The notes: generated by a model not told the origin, from the sequence alone. A stretch of 64,000 bases of DNA from Ornithinibacillus salinisoli (GCF_042682545.1 NZ_JBHUHQ010000013.1), one strand, 5' to 3'; positions 17,801 to 25,924 are shown, counted from the stretch's first letter. Program-made: numbers and translations.

Positions 17801-18434
17801 ATGGACTATTGAACAACTAGGAACAGTAAACATAGGTGCAATTGATGAATTCGAACGAATTTCTGAACGATACACATTTTTAACCGAACAAAAAACGGAC
17901 TTAGTTGAGGCGAAAGAAACACTATTTACGGTAATTGCTGAAATGGATACAGAAATGGAAAAATTATTTAATGAAACTTTCACCCAAATAAAAGAAGAAT
18001 TTTCCATTGTATTTAAAGAGTTGTTTGGTGGTGGAAGAGCTGAACTAAAACTAACAGATCCAAAAAGCTTATTGGATACTGGGGTCGACATTATTGCACA
18101 ACCACCTGGGAAAAAATTGCAAAACCTAGGCTTATTATCCGGTGGGGAACGAGCTTTAACTGCTATTGCATTGCTGTTTGCTATTTTACGTGTTCGCCCC
18201 GTTCCATTTTGTGTCCTAGATGAAGTGGAAGCAGCACTTGACGAAGCAAATGTTGCCCGTTTTGCAAAATATGTAAATGTGTATAGTGAAAATACTCAGT
18301 TTATCGTTATTACTCACCGTAAGGGTACAATGGAAAAGGCGGATGTATTGTACGGCGTTACAATGCAAGAATCAGGTGTATCTCGTCTAGTTTCTGTTCG
18401 ATTAGAAGAAACAAAAGAATTAATTGAAACGTAA
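14868..18434 (+). CDS. smc: Chromosome segregation protein SMC
   Basis: ATPase of the bacterial condensin with ScpA and ScpB; organises and separates chromosomes. The 1188-residue protein has Walker A GPNGSGKSN (31-39), two long Gln/Glu/Lys-rich coiled coils, a hinge (about 500-660), and the C-terminal LLSGGERALTAIALLFAI signature with Walker B VLDEVEAALDEAN. The ATG at 14868 is chosen because AGGAG lies 7 nt before it and the protein then begins MFLKRLESVGFKSFAERI as in homologues; an ATG 6 nt earlier is too close to that site. ftsY follows with only 13 nt between. Confidence 0.97.
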   Translation: MFLKRLESVGFKSFAERISVDFVPGVTAVVGPNGSGKSNITDAIRWVLGEQSAKSLRGTKMEDIIFQGSDTRKALNVAEVSLVLDNSDQALPLDYEEVNVTRRVYRSGESEFYINKQSCRLKDIVDLFMDSGLGREAFSIISQGKVEEILSSKAEERRTIFEEAAGVLKYKQRKKKAEYKLAETQENLNRVEDIIYEIEQQIDPLQDQAETAKEYLNQKELLKEQEISLLITEIEQLHTEWQQLLSEIDQEKMKEIEIKTAIQQKEAKLENERQEIEKLDDGIEELQTKLLSTTQLLEQYEGKKQVFHERSKHFEENKEKLESQKTEITNRITKLEQELSIEKDKLSELQSQKQETKQTVIKLEEKLTTEKENIAEKIEDLKSEYIEYLNEQAALRNERQSIKQQIQQLTSKTDKQAEKFQDLIDLREEYTEQKVQQESILQKVSQDYEKQSSQLKQLKTDLEQNRVQFQESQTKLYQGYQYIEKIKSKKEMLEDMKEDFQGFFHGVKAVLKAREEQVLENIHGAVIELIDVPKKYITAIETVLGGQAQHIIVENDQSARNAISWLKRTNSGRATFLPLGSIQPRFITNDNLINIKNHAGFIGIASELVTANGKYKKAINHLMGHVVIANTLKDANEIASLVMRKYRIVTLEGDVVNPGGSMSGGAQKKTNQSLFTREKDLQELTDKLVDFQKKASIFEQQVSDQKNKISNKESDLESLELTLGETQSLLQKTRTSYNEIEMKLRSLDDNLSLYDQDKQQFNEEQNQLQDRDKEISTKLTQIEQRLTAVQEEINTLTEQENEFKENQEQLQHDLHQNQVALAEQEERTRNQRDKTNSLHVQLRDLKKQLSDYTNELNELLEMQYTEETEEEINENIQNTKDEKAKVTTAIQEKRSERGKRTQFMQDQERELKEETKSHQTLSKNIQQKEVKANRLDVDLENRLSHLQTEYTITYEKAKQTYEKADNIEDAKSKVKEIKWTIEQLGTVNIGAIDEFERISERYTFLTEQKTDLVEAKETLFTVIAEMDTEMEKLFNETFTQIKEEFSIVFKELFGGGRAELKLTDPKSLLDTGVDIIAQPPGKKLQNLGLLSGGERALTAIALLFAILRVRPVPFCVLDEVEAALDEANVARFAKYVNVYSENTQFIVITHRKGTMEKADVLYGVTMQESGVSRLVSVRLEETKELIET

Positions 18435-18447
18435 GGAGTGGTCGAAC

Positions 18448-19443
18448 GTGGGTTTCATGGATAAATTAAAAAATAAATTTAAACAAAATGATACAGAAGA
18501 TGTATCAACAAAATATAAAGAAGGTATGAAAAAAACAAGAAATTCTTTTTCAGGAAAATTAAATGACCTAATTGCTCGATATCGCAAGGTCGATGAAGAC
18601 TTTTTTGAAGAATTAGAAGAAGTTCTAATTTCAGCCGATGTCGGGGTAATGACAGTAATGGACTTAATCGATGAATTAAAAATGGAAGTGAAGCGCCGAA
18701 ACATCAAAGATTCAAAAGAAGTAAAAGATGTCATTTCAGAAAAACTTGTAGAGATTTATTACGGTGACGAAGACGAGGAAATAGAGGAACTTAACATACA
18801 AGACAATGATTTATCAATTATCTTAGTCGTCGGTGTGAATGGTGTAGGTAAAACAACTTCCATAGGAAAGCTTGCCCATCAATTAAAACAGCAGGGGAAA
18901 AATGTTGTGTTAGCAGCAGGAGATACATTCCGTGCAGGTGCTATAGAGCAACTAGAAGTTTGGGGCGAACGTGCAGACGTTGGTGTCATCAAACAAAACG
19001 CCGGTAGTGATCCAGCAGCCGTAATTTTTGATGGTATTAAAGCAGCAAAATCTCGAAATGCTGATGTTTTAATATGTGATACAGCTGGTAGATTACAAAA
19101 CAAGGTGAACTTAATGAATGAACTTGCAAAGGTCAAGCGCGTTATAGAACGTGAAGTTCCAGGAGCACCTCACGAAGTATTACTCGTTTTAGATGCAACT
19201 ACTGGTCAAAATGCATTAAGTCAAGCTAAAACATTTTCTGAAGCAACGGATGTATCAGGAATAGTATTAACGAAACTCGACGGTACTGCTAAAGGTGGTA
19301 TTGTGTTAGCAATTCGAAATGAACTAAATATACCTGTTAAATATGTTGGTCTTGGTGAACAACTAGAAGATTTACAGAAATTTGATGCAAATGCTTTCGT
19401 TTATGGCTTATTTGCTGATATGTTAGAAGAAACAAGTGAATAA
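18448..19443 (+). CDS. ftsY: Signal recognition particle receptor FtsY
   Basis: GTPase receptor that docks Ffh-ribosome complexes at the membrane. From the GTG at 18448 (AAGGAG 9 nt upstream) the protein has 331 residues, near the B. subtilis length. The short N-terminal A region is followed by the four-helix N domain and a G domain with GVNGVGKTT (129-137), DTAGRLQNK and TKLDGTAKGG. It sits between smc and ylxM-ffh, so the SRP core and its receptor are close together. Confidence 0.96.
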   Translation: MGFMDKLKNKFKQNDTEDVSTKYKEGMKKTRNSFSGKLNDLIARYRKVDEDFFEELEEVLISADVGVMTVMDLIDELKMEVKRRNIKDSKEVKDVISEKLVEIYYGDEDEEIEELNIQDNDLSIILVVGVNGVGKTTSIGKLAHQLKQQGKNVVLAAGDTFRAGAIEQLEVWGERADVGVIKQNAGSDPAAVIFDGIKAAKSRNADVLICDTAGRLQNKVNLMNELAKVKRVIEREVPGAPHEVLLVLDATTGQNALSQAKTFSEATDVSGIVLTKLDGTAKGGIVLAIRNELNIPVKYVGLGEQLEDLQKFDANAFVYGLFADMLEETSE

Positions 19444-19459
19444 GACTTGAAAACGAGAC

Positions 19460-19488
19460 TTGCAATGATTGTATTAATTCGTTATCAT
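19460..19488 (+). promoter_or_regulatory. Candidate SigA promoter of ylxM-ffh
   Basis: TTGCAA (19460-19465) and TATCAT (19483-19488) with a 17-nt spacer in the 83-nt gap between ftsY and ylxM. Confidence 0.5.
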
Positions 19489-19526
19489 GAAATGTAAAGG
19501 ATTTTCACTTAACAAGGGGTGGGGAC

Positions 19527-19853
19527 ATGCTAGAGAAAACAACACGAATAAATTATTTATTAGACTTTTATCAAGCATTACTAACACCCAAACAACAAAA
19601 TTATATGGAAATGTATTATCTAGAGGACTATTCTTTAGGTGAAATATCTGAGTTATTTCAGGTGTCTCGTCAAGCAGTATATGACAACATTAAGCGAACA
19701 GAGTCGATGCTAGAATCATATGAGGAGAAACTGCACTTATATGATAAATTTCAGCAACGATCCGGTTTAATGAAGGAGCTTGAAAAAGAGGGTAAAGCAC
19801 TAGGTGCAGATCGTATAATTTCGTTGATTGATCAATTAAAAGAATTAGATTAG
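19527..19853 (+). CDS. ylxM: YlxM family putative DNA-binding protein
   Basis: 108-residue protein always paired with ffh in Firmicutes. It has a sigma-70 region 4-like helix-turn-helix (about residues 15-55, YYLEDYSLGEISELFQVSRQAVYDNIKR) and a charged C-terminal helix. Homologues bind the SRP in streptococci, so a role as an SRP accessory factor is likely but not proved here. A GGGGTGGGG site precedes the ATG, and ffh follows after 11 nt. Confidence 0.92.
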   Translation: MLEKTTRINYLLDFYQALLTPKQQNYMEMYYLEDYSLGEISELFQVSRQAVYDNIKRTESMLESYEEKLHLYDKFQQRSGLMKELEKEGKALGADRIISLIDQLKELD

Positions 19854-19864
19854 GGGGAACTTCC

Positions 19865-21211
19865 ATGGCATTTGAAGGATTGGCCGACCGTTTACAAGAT
19901 ACAATTAAAAAGATTACTGGTAAAGGGAAAGTTTCCGAACAAGATGTAAAAGAAATGACTCGTGAAGTCCGTTTAGCATTGCTAGAAGCGGATGTTAACT
20001 TTAAAGTGGTTAAGGATTTAGTTAAACGTATTAAGGAGCGTGCTGTTGGACAGGAGGTAATGGAAAGCTTAACACCTGGACAACAAGTCATTAAAGTGGT
20101 TAAGGAAGAATTAACGGAATTAATGGGGGGAGAGCAAAGCAAAATTGCAGTTGCTGATCGCCCGCCAACCGTTATAATGATGGTCGGTTTACAAGGTGCA
20201 GGTAAAACGACCACAACTGGAAAATTAGCTAATCACTTACGCAAAAAACATAATCGTTCACCACTATTAGTAGCATGTGATGTCTATCGTCCAGCTGCGA
20301 TTAATCAATTGGAAACACTTGGAGAACAGCTTAGCATGCCTGTTTTTTCGATGGGTACAGAAGCAAATCCAGTAGATATTGCCAAAAAAGCAATGGAGCA
20401 AGCTAAAGAGGAACATAATGATTATGTGATCATAGATACGGCTGGACGACTTCATGTTGATTCAGACTTAATGGAAGAACTAGAGCAAATTAAAGCGACA
20501 GTTAAACCAGATGAAATTTTCCTAGTTGTAGATGCGATGACTGGTCAGGATGCGGTAAATGTTGCTGAAAGCTTTAATGAACAGCTTGATATATCAGGAG
20601 TAGTATTAACAAAGCTGGATGGTGATACCCGTGGGGGAGCAGCGTTATCTATTAAAGCTGTAACAGATAAACCGGTTAAATTTGCTGGTATGGGTGAAAA
20701 ATTGGATCAATTGGAACCATTTCATCCAGAACGTATGGCTTCCCGTATTTTAGGTATGGGTGATGTATTATCATTAATCGAAAAAGCTCAAACGAATGTT
20801 GATGAAAAACAAGCCAAAGCTTTAGAAGAAAAAATGCGTACCATGTCTTTTACATTTGATGATTTCTTAGAACAAATGGGTCAAGTGAAAAATATGGGCC
20901 CCCTTGAGGATTTGATGGCAATGATTCCAGGTGCTAACAAAATGAAGGGGTTAAAAAACGCACAACTAGATGAGAAACAACTTGCTCATGTAGAGGCAAT
21001 TATTCAATCTATGACAAAAAAGGAACGCCAAGATCCAAGCTTGATGAACGCAAGCCGAAAAAAACGAATTGCTAAAGGATCTGGGACATCCGTATCACAG
21101 GTAAATAGACTTCTGAAACAGTTTGATGAAATGAAAAAAATGATGAAGCAAATGACCAATATGCAAAAAGGAAAAAAAGGCAAAGGTGGCTTTAATTTTC
21201 CGTTTATGTAA
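19865..21211 (+). CDS. ffh: Signal recognition particle protein Ffh
   Basis: GTPase subunit of SRP that binds signal sequences as they leave the ribosome, together with 4.5S/6S-type scRNA. The N domain (1-95) precedes a G domain with GLQGAGKTTTTGKL (108-121), DTAGRL and TKLDGD. The C-terminal M domain (about 300-448) is rich in methionine and carries the RNA-binding helix-turn-helix with GSGTSVSQVNRLLKQF. The 448-residue length is typical. Confidence 0.97.
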   Translation: MAFEGLADRLQDTIKKITGKGKVSEQDVKEMTREVRLALLEADVNFKVVKDLVKRIKERAVGQEVMESLTPGQQVIKVVKEELTELMGGEQSKIAVADRPPTVIMMVGLQGAGKTTTTGKLANHLRKKHNRSPLLVACDVYRPAAINQLETLGEQLSMPVFSMGTEANPVDIAKKAMEQAKEEHNDYVIIDTAGRLHVDSDLMEELEQIKATVKPDEIFLVVDAMTGQDAVNVAESFNEQLDISGVVLTKLDGDTRGGAALSIKAVTDKPVKFAGMGEKLDQLEPFHPERMASRILGMGDVLSLIEKAQTNVDEKQAKALEEKMRTMSFTFDDFLEQMGQVKNMGPLEDLMAMIPGANKMKGLKNAQLDEKQLAHVEAIIQSMTKKERQDPSLMNASRKKRIAKGSGTSVSQVNRLLKQFDEMKKMMKQMTNMQKGKKGKGGFNFPFM

Positions 21212-21230
21212 TGTTGTAATGTAAAAACAC

Positions 21231-21259
21231 TTTACAGACGAACAAGTTTCTGTTAGAAT
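21231..21259 (+). promoter_or_regulatory. SigA-type promoter of rpsP
   Basis: TTTACA (21231-21236), 17-nt spacer, TAGAAT (21254-21259), in the 104-nt gap between ffh and rpsP. It would start the rpsP-khpA-ylqD-rimM-trmD unit near 21266. Confidence 0.7.
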
Positions 21260-21315
21260 TTAAACTTGTGATAAACATTTTATGATAAACATAATTTATG
21301 GAGGTGCAAGAAAAC

Positions 21316-21588
21316 ATGGCAGTAAAAATTCGTTTAAAACGTATGGGATCTAAAAGAAATCCATTTTACCGTATCGTTGTAGCTGATTCACGTTCTCCTC
21401 GTGACGGACGTTCTATTGAGCAAATTGGAACATATAACCCAGTAGTTAATCCAGTTGAAGTTAAAATAGATGAAGAAAAAGCACTTGATTGGATGACGAA
21501 AGGTGCAAAACCAAGTGATACAGTACGCAACCTTTTCTCAAATGAAGGCATCATGAAAAAATTCCACGAACTGAAAAATCAAAAGTAA
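21316..21588 (+). CDS. rpsP: 30S ribosomal protein S16
   Basis: 90-residue S16 of the small subunit, starting MAVKIRLKRMGSKRNPFYRIVVAD, the family signature. The start at 21316 uses the TGGAGGTG site (21299-21306). It heads the rpsP-khpA-ylqD-rimM-trmD-rplS cluster conserved in Bacillales and has its own promoter. Confidence 0.98.
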   Translation: MAVKIRLKRMGSKRNPFYRIVVADSRSPRDGRSIEQIGTYNPVVNPVEVKIDEEKALDWMTKGAKPSDTVRNLFSNEGIMKKFHELKNQK

Positions 21589-21603
21589 AGTAGTGTGATA
21601 ATC

Positions 21604-21831
21604 ATGAAAGCCCTAATCGAATCTATCGTTACACCACTTGTTGATCATCCAGAAGATGTCGTCGTGACAGAGACAGAAGAAGAAACAAAAATTGTTTACC
21701 ATCTCACTGTAAATCAAGAAGATGTAGGGAAAGTTATTGGGAAAAATGGGCGTATTGCAAAAGCGATTCGAACAGTTGTTTATGCAGCAAAATCGGACGC
21801 AGAAAAGCGAATTTATTTGGATATTATGTAA
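21604..21831 (+). CDS. khpA: KH-domain RNA-binding protein KhpA (YlqC)
   Basis: 75-residue single KH domain with the GKNG RNA-binding loop in VGKVIGKNGRIAKAIR. KhpA works with KhpB in RNA binding and in control of cell elongation in Firmicutes. The ATG at 21604 follows rpsP by 15 nt; the ribosome binding site is weak, and a GTG at 21595 would add three residues. A hairpin follows the stop codon. Confidence 0.9.
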   Translation: MKALIESIVTPLVDHPEDVVVTETEEETKIVYHLTVNQEDVGKVIGKNGRIAKAIRTVVYAAKSDAEKRIYLDIM

Positions 21832-21858
21832 AGGGAAAGGGGATACCTTTCCCTTTTT
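21830..21858 (+). terminator. Hairpin with short T tract after khpA
   Basis: Perfect 11-bp arms (21830-21840 and 21846-21856) with a 5-nt loop and five T in all at the end of the 3' arm. It may only partly terminate, because ylqD, rimM and trmD follow on the same strand without a clear promoter. Confidence 0.7.
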
Positions 21859-21908
21859 ACACATCTCTGATTGATTCTAACTGAATTTGTTTAGTGAGGG
21901 TGAGGAAT

Positions 21909-22298
21909 ATGAAAATTATTAAAAAGGTCCTAATCAAACAAATCATTACAGAGAAAAGTAAAGAGAAGTTAAAGACGAAATTCATGGATACGAAAATGCG
22001 ACTTGAGCAAGAGTGTCAACAATTGCTATTTGAACAGCGTAAATTACAAAACAAGCCTGGGGTATCTAAACAGGATATTTCCGAACGTTTTCAACAAGAG
22101 ATTAAAAAACGCAAAGAAAAAGTAAAGCTGATCGATTTTAAAATGGAACAATTGGATATGCTAGCTATTGGTAGTGAAATCGTAGAAAAAGAAGTTGAAG
22201 CTCTTGTTGAAGTGAGCGTTGGATCGCATTGGAATGAAATAATGGAACAAACAGCAATCGTTATAAAAGATGATGTTGTTATTAGGATAGATAAATAG
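21909..22298 (+). CDS. ylqD: YlqD family protein, function unknown
   Basis: 129-residue highly charged protein. Residues about 15-85 are Lys/Glu/Gln-rich and predicted helical or coiled coil (EKSKEKLKTKFMDTKMRL); the C-terminal 50 residues form a small VEALVEVSVGSHWNEIM beta-rich part. It has no known catalytic motif. The family is found between khpA and rimM in Bacillaceae, and the position supports a link to ribosome maturation or RNA metabolism, as inference only. The start at 21909 fits the repeated GAGG sites just upstream. Confidence 0.85.
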   Translation: MKIIKKVLIKQIITEKSKEKLKTKFMDTKMRLEQECQQLLFEQRKLQNKPGVSKQDISERFQQEIKKRKEKVKLIDFKMEQLDMLAIGSEIVEKEVEALVEVSVGSHWNEIMEQTAIVIKDDVVIRIDK

Positions 22299-22309
22299 CA
22301 GGTGATCGT

Positions 22310-22825
22310 ATGACAGAAAATATGTTTAATATAGGAAAAATAGTAAATACGCACGGTATTCGTGGGGATGTAAAGGTACTACGAATCAGTGATTTTGATG
22401 AGCGATTTCAAGTAGGTGAGACGGTTTATGTTGCTTTAGAGAATAAGGATATCAGACCGTTAGTCATAGATGGACATCGAATTCATAAAGGTTTTGATCT
22501 TCTTCACTTCGAAAAACACGATAATATAAATGATGTCGAACACTTTAAGGGATCATATCTTAAAATCTCAGAAGACCAACTAACAGACTTAGAAGAGAAT
22601 GAATTTTATTATCATGAGATTATTGGTTGTGAAGTTCTAACTACAACTCAAGAAGAACTCGGCTTCGTAAAGGAAATTTTATCACCAGGTGCAAACGACG
22701 TCTGGGTGATTAAACCGAAAAAAGGAAAAGAGATCTTAATCCCGTATATTGAAGATGTTGTTAAAGAAATAGATGTTGAAGCGAAGCGAATTGTTATTGA
22801 TCCGATGGAAGGACTGCTGGACTAA
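22310..22825 (+). CDS. rimM: Ribosome maturation factor RimM
   Basis: Assists folding of the 16S rRNA 3' domain around S19. The 171-residue protein has an N-terminal RimM beta-barrel (FNIGKIVNTHGIRGDVKVL, residues 4-22) and a C-terminal PRC barrel with IPYIEDVVKEIDVEAKRIVIDPMEGLLD. AGGTGATCG precedes the ATG. The stop overlaps the trmD start by one base (TAATG), so the two are translationally coupled. Confidence 0.96.
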   Translation: MTENMFNIGKIVNTHGIRGDVKVLRISDFDERFQVGETVYVALENKDIRPLVIDGHRIHKGFDLLHFEKHDNINDVEHFKGSYLKISEDQLTDLEENEFYYHEIIGCEVLTTTQEELGFVKEILSPGANDVWVIKPKKGKEILIPYIEDVVKEIDVEAKRIVIDPMEGLLD

Positions 22826-23559
22826 TGCATATTGATATTTTAACATTATTTCCAGAAATGATTGAAAGTGTCTTTCACTCATCAATCTTAAAAAAGGCCC
22901 AAGAAAAAGATAAATTCAGCTATAATCTTGTTAATTTCCGAGATTATACAGAAAACAAGCATAATAAAGTTGATGATTACCCTTATGGTGGAGGCGCAGG
23001 AATGGTTTTAACTCCTCAACCTGTATTTGATGCTGTAGAATCGGTAAAAAGGGATAAGGCAACTAAACCTCGTATCATTTTGATGTGCCCGCAAGGAGAA
23101 AAGTATAACCAACAAAAAGCAGAAGAATTAGCCGTAGAAGACCATCTTGTGTTTATTTGTGGTCATTATGAGGGATATGATGAGAGAATTAGAGAACATC
23201 TTATAACCGATGAAATCTCAATAGGAGATTATGTCTTAACAGGTGGAGAATTAGGTGCTATGGTTGTTGTGGATAGTGTTGTTAGGCTATTACCAGATGT
23301 ATTAGGTAATGAGGAGTCTGCTCCCCAAGATTCGTTTTCAACCGGGTTACTAGAACATCCACACTATACAAGGCCAGCTGATTTTAGAGGATTAAAAGTT
23401 CCCGATGTGTTATTATCAGGTGATCACGCTAAAATAAATGATTGGCGGAAGCGGGAATCACTTAAACGGACATATGAACGACGTAAGGAATTATTAGATC
23501 ATCATACCTTATCAGAAGCTGAACAAAAGATGCTGAAAGAAATCAAAGACAATTTCTAG
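22825..23559 (+). CDS. trmD: tRNA (guanine-37-N1)-methyltransferase TrmD
   Basis: Makes m1G37 in tRNAs to prevent +1 frameshifting. SPOUT-family knot motifs are visible: YPYGGGAGMVL (about 53-63), CGHYEGYDERI (about 111-121) and SIGDYVLTGGELGAMVV (about 132-148). The 244-residue length is normal. It overlaps rimM by one base and is separated from rplS by a 253-nt gap holding a promoter and leader. Confidence 0.97.
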   Translation: MHIDILTLFPEMIESVFHSSILKKAQEKDKFSYNLVNFRDYTENKHNKVDDYPYGGGAGMVLTPQPVFDAVESVKRDKATKPRIILMCPQGEKYNQQKAEELAVEDHLVFICGHYEGYDERIREHLITDEISIGDYVLTGGELGAMVVVDSVVRLLPDVLGNEESAPQDSFSTGLLEHPHYTRPADFRGLKVPDVLLSGDHAKINDWRKRESLKRTYERRKELLDHHTLSEAEQKMLKEIKDNF

Positions 23560-23688
23560 ATTATAATAGCTTTCGTTTCAATAATAGTGTGAGCGAAAAC
23601 GTGACTGCGTTATTGTGGAGTCTATATAAATAGCACTTTACTAGAAGAAATTATTAAAATAAAACAGTTAAAAAACTTATATTAGTAG

Positions 23689-23717
23689 TTGAACTAACCT
23701 GTCTATTATGGTATATT
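23689..23717 (+). promoter_or_regulatory. SigA-type promoter of rplS
   Basis: TTGAAC (23689-23694), 17-nt spacer, TATATT (23712-23717), in the gap between trmD and rplS. It gives a leader of about 89 nt. Confidence 0.7.
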
Positions 23718-23723
23718 AATTAT

Positions 23724-23812
23724 TGTGCTTAAGTGTGATTTAAGCACGTATAAACGATGTTCCGCTGTCGCCTAGTGGGATAAGAGCATTGGTTTGGAAG
23801 GAGTGAAGCAGG
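23724..23812 (+). promoter_or_regulatory. Structured 5' leader of rplS, candidate L19 ribosomal protein leader
   Basis: The predicted transcript starts with a perfect 8-bp hairpin (23725-23732 with 23740-23747), then a second small stem CCGCT/AGTGG, then the ribosome binding site AAGGAGTG. Position and layout fit the autoregulatory L19 leader known in Firmicutes. The family match is by memory, not by a model search. Confidence 0.6.
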
Positions 23813-24157
23813 ATGCAAAAAATAATCGAAGACATCACAAAAGATCAACTTCGTACGGATCATCCTGATTTCCGCCCGGGTGACACTGTAAAAGTTCACG
23901 TTAAAGTTGTTGAAGGAACACGTGAGCGTATTCAGGTATTCGAAGGTGTTGTAATTAAACGCCAAAACGGTGGAATCAGCGAGACATTTACAGTAAGAAA
24001 GATTTCTTATGGTGTAGGTGTTGAACGTACTTTCCCAGTACATTCACCTCGTATTGATAAAATCGAAGTTACACGTCGTGGTATTGTTCGTCGTGCGAAA
24101 CTATACTATCTTCGTAACCTACGTGGAAAAGCAGCACGTATTAAAGAACGTAGATAA
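23813..24157 (+). CDS. rplS: 50S ribosomal protein L19
   Basis: 114-residue L19 at the 30S-50S interface. It has the family blocks FRPGDTVKVHVKVVEGTRERIQVFEGVVI and HSPRIDKIEVTRRGIVRRAKLYYLRNLRGKAARIKE. AAGGAG lies about 14 nt before the ATG, with a nearer AGG. It has its own promoter and leader and is followed by a terminator, so it can be expressed separately from trmD. Confidence 0.98.
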   Translation: MQKIIEDITKDQLRTDHPDFRPGDTVKVHVKVVEGTRERIQVFEGVVIKRQNGGISETFTVRKISYGVGVERTFPVHSPRIDKIEVTRRGIVRRAKLYYLRNLRGKAARIKERR

Positions 24158-24169
24158 TAAAAATGTTCG

Positions 24170-24205
24170 AAAAGGAGCTTTGCTAAAGTGTGCAGGCTCC
24201 TTTTT
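24170..24205 (+). terminator. Intrinsic terminator after rplS
   Basis: AAAAGGAGC (24170-24178) pairs with GCTCCTTTT (24196-24204), with extra inner GC pairing, and ends in five T. Confidence 0.8.
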
Positions 24206-24227
24206 ACGTATATTTTCAACCAAAAAG

Positions 24228-24256
24228 TTGAATAGCTAGTATCACTAGCTTAAAAT
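24228..24256 (+). promoter_or_regulatory. Promoter of the signal peptidase gene with a palindrome filling the spacer
   Basis: TTGAAT (24228-24233) and TAAAAT (24251-24256) are 17 nt apart. The whole spacer is the perfect inverted repeat AGCTAGT-ATC-ACTAGCT (24234-24250), placed where a repressor or MerR-type activator could act. Confidence 0.65.
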
Positions 24257-24290
24257 AATACATACATATATGTAGGTCGGGGGTTAGTAA

Positions 24291-24851
24291 ATGGCTAAAC
24301 GGAAAAGTGAATGGTTCGATTGGGTGAAAGCATTATTAATTGCTTTTGCATTAGCATTTATCGTTCGAACATTCTTTTTCACTCCAATTATCGTCGATGG
24401 TCCATCTATGCTACCAACACTTCATGATCGAGATCAAATGATCGTCAATAAGTTTAAATATCGATTCAATGAACCGGACCGTTTTGATATTGTTGTTTTT
24501 CATGCGAATGAACAAAAAGATTTTATCAAGCGTGTTATCGGTCTACCAGGGGAACACGTAGCATTTAAAAATAATGTATTATACATAAATGGTGAAGCAG
24601 TCGAAGAGAATTTTTATTCGAAAGAGCAAGATCCTGCATTACCATTTCCAGGACCAACGAATGACTTTACACTTGAAGAATTACCAGGTGGACATGATGT
24701 GATTCCAGAAGGACATGTACTAGTTTTAGGTGACAACCGAAACAATTCAACGGATAGTAGGGCGTTGGGTCTTATTTCCACAGAACAAATTGTCGGTACT
24801 ACGAGTATAATTTATTGGCCATTTGACCGTATGCAAACGATAGGAAAGTAG
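24291..24851 (+). CDS. Type I signal peptidase
   Basis: Membrane-anchored serine protease that removes signal peptides of secreted proteins. An N-terminal transmembrane segment (residues about 12-30) is followed by the catalytic S39 in GPSMLPTL, the general base K80 in FIKRVIGLPGE and the GDNRNNSTDSR box (about 150-160). The 186-residue length matches the SipS/SipT group. Several paralogues usually exist, so no symbol is given. It lies between rplS and rbgA, a position with no gene in B. subtilis. Confidence 0.95.
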   Translation: MAKRKSEWFDWVKALLIAFALAFIVRTFFFTPIIVDGPSMLPTLHDRDQMIVNKFKYRFNEPDRFDIVVFHANEQKDFIKRVIGLPGEHVAFKNNVLYINGEAVEENFYSKEQDPALPFPGPTNDFTLEELPGGHDVIPEGHVLVLGDNRNNSTDSRALGLISTEQIVGTTSIIYWPFDRMQTIGK

Positions 24852-24858
24852 GGGTAAC

Positions 24859-25710
24859 ATGACAATACAATGGTTTCCGGGCCATATGGCTAAAGCAAGA
24901 CGTGAAGTAGAGGAAAAGTTAAAGTTAGTTGATTTCGTGATGGAGCTAGTAGATGCACGTGCACCGTTATCGTCACAAAATCCAATGCTACATCAAGTAT
25001 TACAAAACAAACCTAAAATGATTGTGTTAATGAAAAAGGATTTGGCAGATCAGAAGCAGACGGAAAAGTGGATTACGTATTTTCAGGAAAATGACATTAC
25101 TGCGATTGCGATTAATGTAAATGATAAAGCAGATATTAAGCGAGTAATTCAAATAGCAAAAGAACAAGGTCAAGAGAAGATGGAAAAGCTCATGAAAAAA
25201 GGAATACAGCCTCGAGCTGCAAGGGCTATGATTGTTGGTATTCCAAATGTCGGTAAATCGACGTTGATTAATCGACTAGCAAATAAAAAGATCGCAAAAA
25301 CGGGTGATCGCCCTGGTGTTACTAAACATCAGCTTTGGATTAAAGTAAAAAAGGATTTTGAATTATTAGATACACCGGGAATTTTGTGGCCCAAGTTTGA
25401 AGATGAAATTGTTGGGTACCGCTTAGCTGCAATTGGAACGATTAAGGATCAATTACTTTCCTTGCAAGATATAGTAGCATTTGTCATAAAGTACATGCAG
25501 GAACATTACCCGAAGCTGATTGAAGAACGCTATCAAATCGAAAAAGATATGGAAGATATGTGGGATATTTTTGTCAAAATCGGTAAACAGCATGGTGCTT
25601 TAGAAGGTGGGGGAAACGTGAATTTCGATAAAGTATCGGATATCGTCATACGAGACCTTCGTACAGGGAGATTAGGTAATATTACACTAGAAACCCCAGA
25701 AGAAATTTAA
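24859..25710 (+). CDS. rbgA: Ribosome biogenesis GTPase RbgA (YlqF)
   Basis: GTPase needed for late 50S assembly around L16. Circularly permuted: the G4-like MKKDLAD (about 58-64) comes before the P-loop GIPNVGKST (127-135) and DTPGILWP (about 173-180). The C-terminal RNA-binding part ends GRLGNITLETPEEI. The 283-residue length is typical. It starts 7 nt after the signal peptidase stop and is followed by the 1-kb repeat block. Confidence 0.96.
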   Translation: MTIQWFPGHMAKARREVEEKLKLVDFVMELVDARAPLSSQNPMLHQVLQNKPKMIVLMKKDLADQKQTEKWITYFQENDITAIAINVNDKADIKRVIQIAKEQGQEKMEKLMKKGIQPRAARAMIVGIPNVGKSTLINRLANKKIAKTGDRPGVTKHQLWIKVKKDFELLDTPGILWPKFEDEIVGYRLAAIGTIKDQLLSLQDIVAFVIKYMQEHYPKLIEERYQIEKDMEDMWDIFVKIGKQHGALEGGGNVNFDKVSDIVIRDLRTGRLGNITLETPEEI

Positions 25711-25924
25711 AGGTAATAAGGCTGGGACAAAATTGTTATAGTCAAAGAAAATTCCGGACTGTGATTCAGAATTCTTCAATTAGAATTCGAATTAGTTTGG
25801 ATTTTTCTTTTTTTGGGGTGTTTTCGGAAATATTGTTACTAATAATATATAGAATGCGCATTAACTTATTATGAAAAACGTGGTGAAATCTAAAATTAAA
25901 TGTACTGCACCAAATCTGGCTCCA

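Noticed and set aside
24018..24239. 73-codon open frame overlapping the end of rplS
   Set aside because: It is in another frame of a ribosomal protein gene and runs through its terminator.
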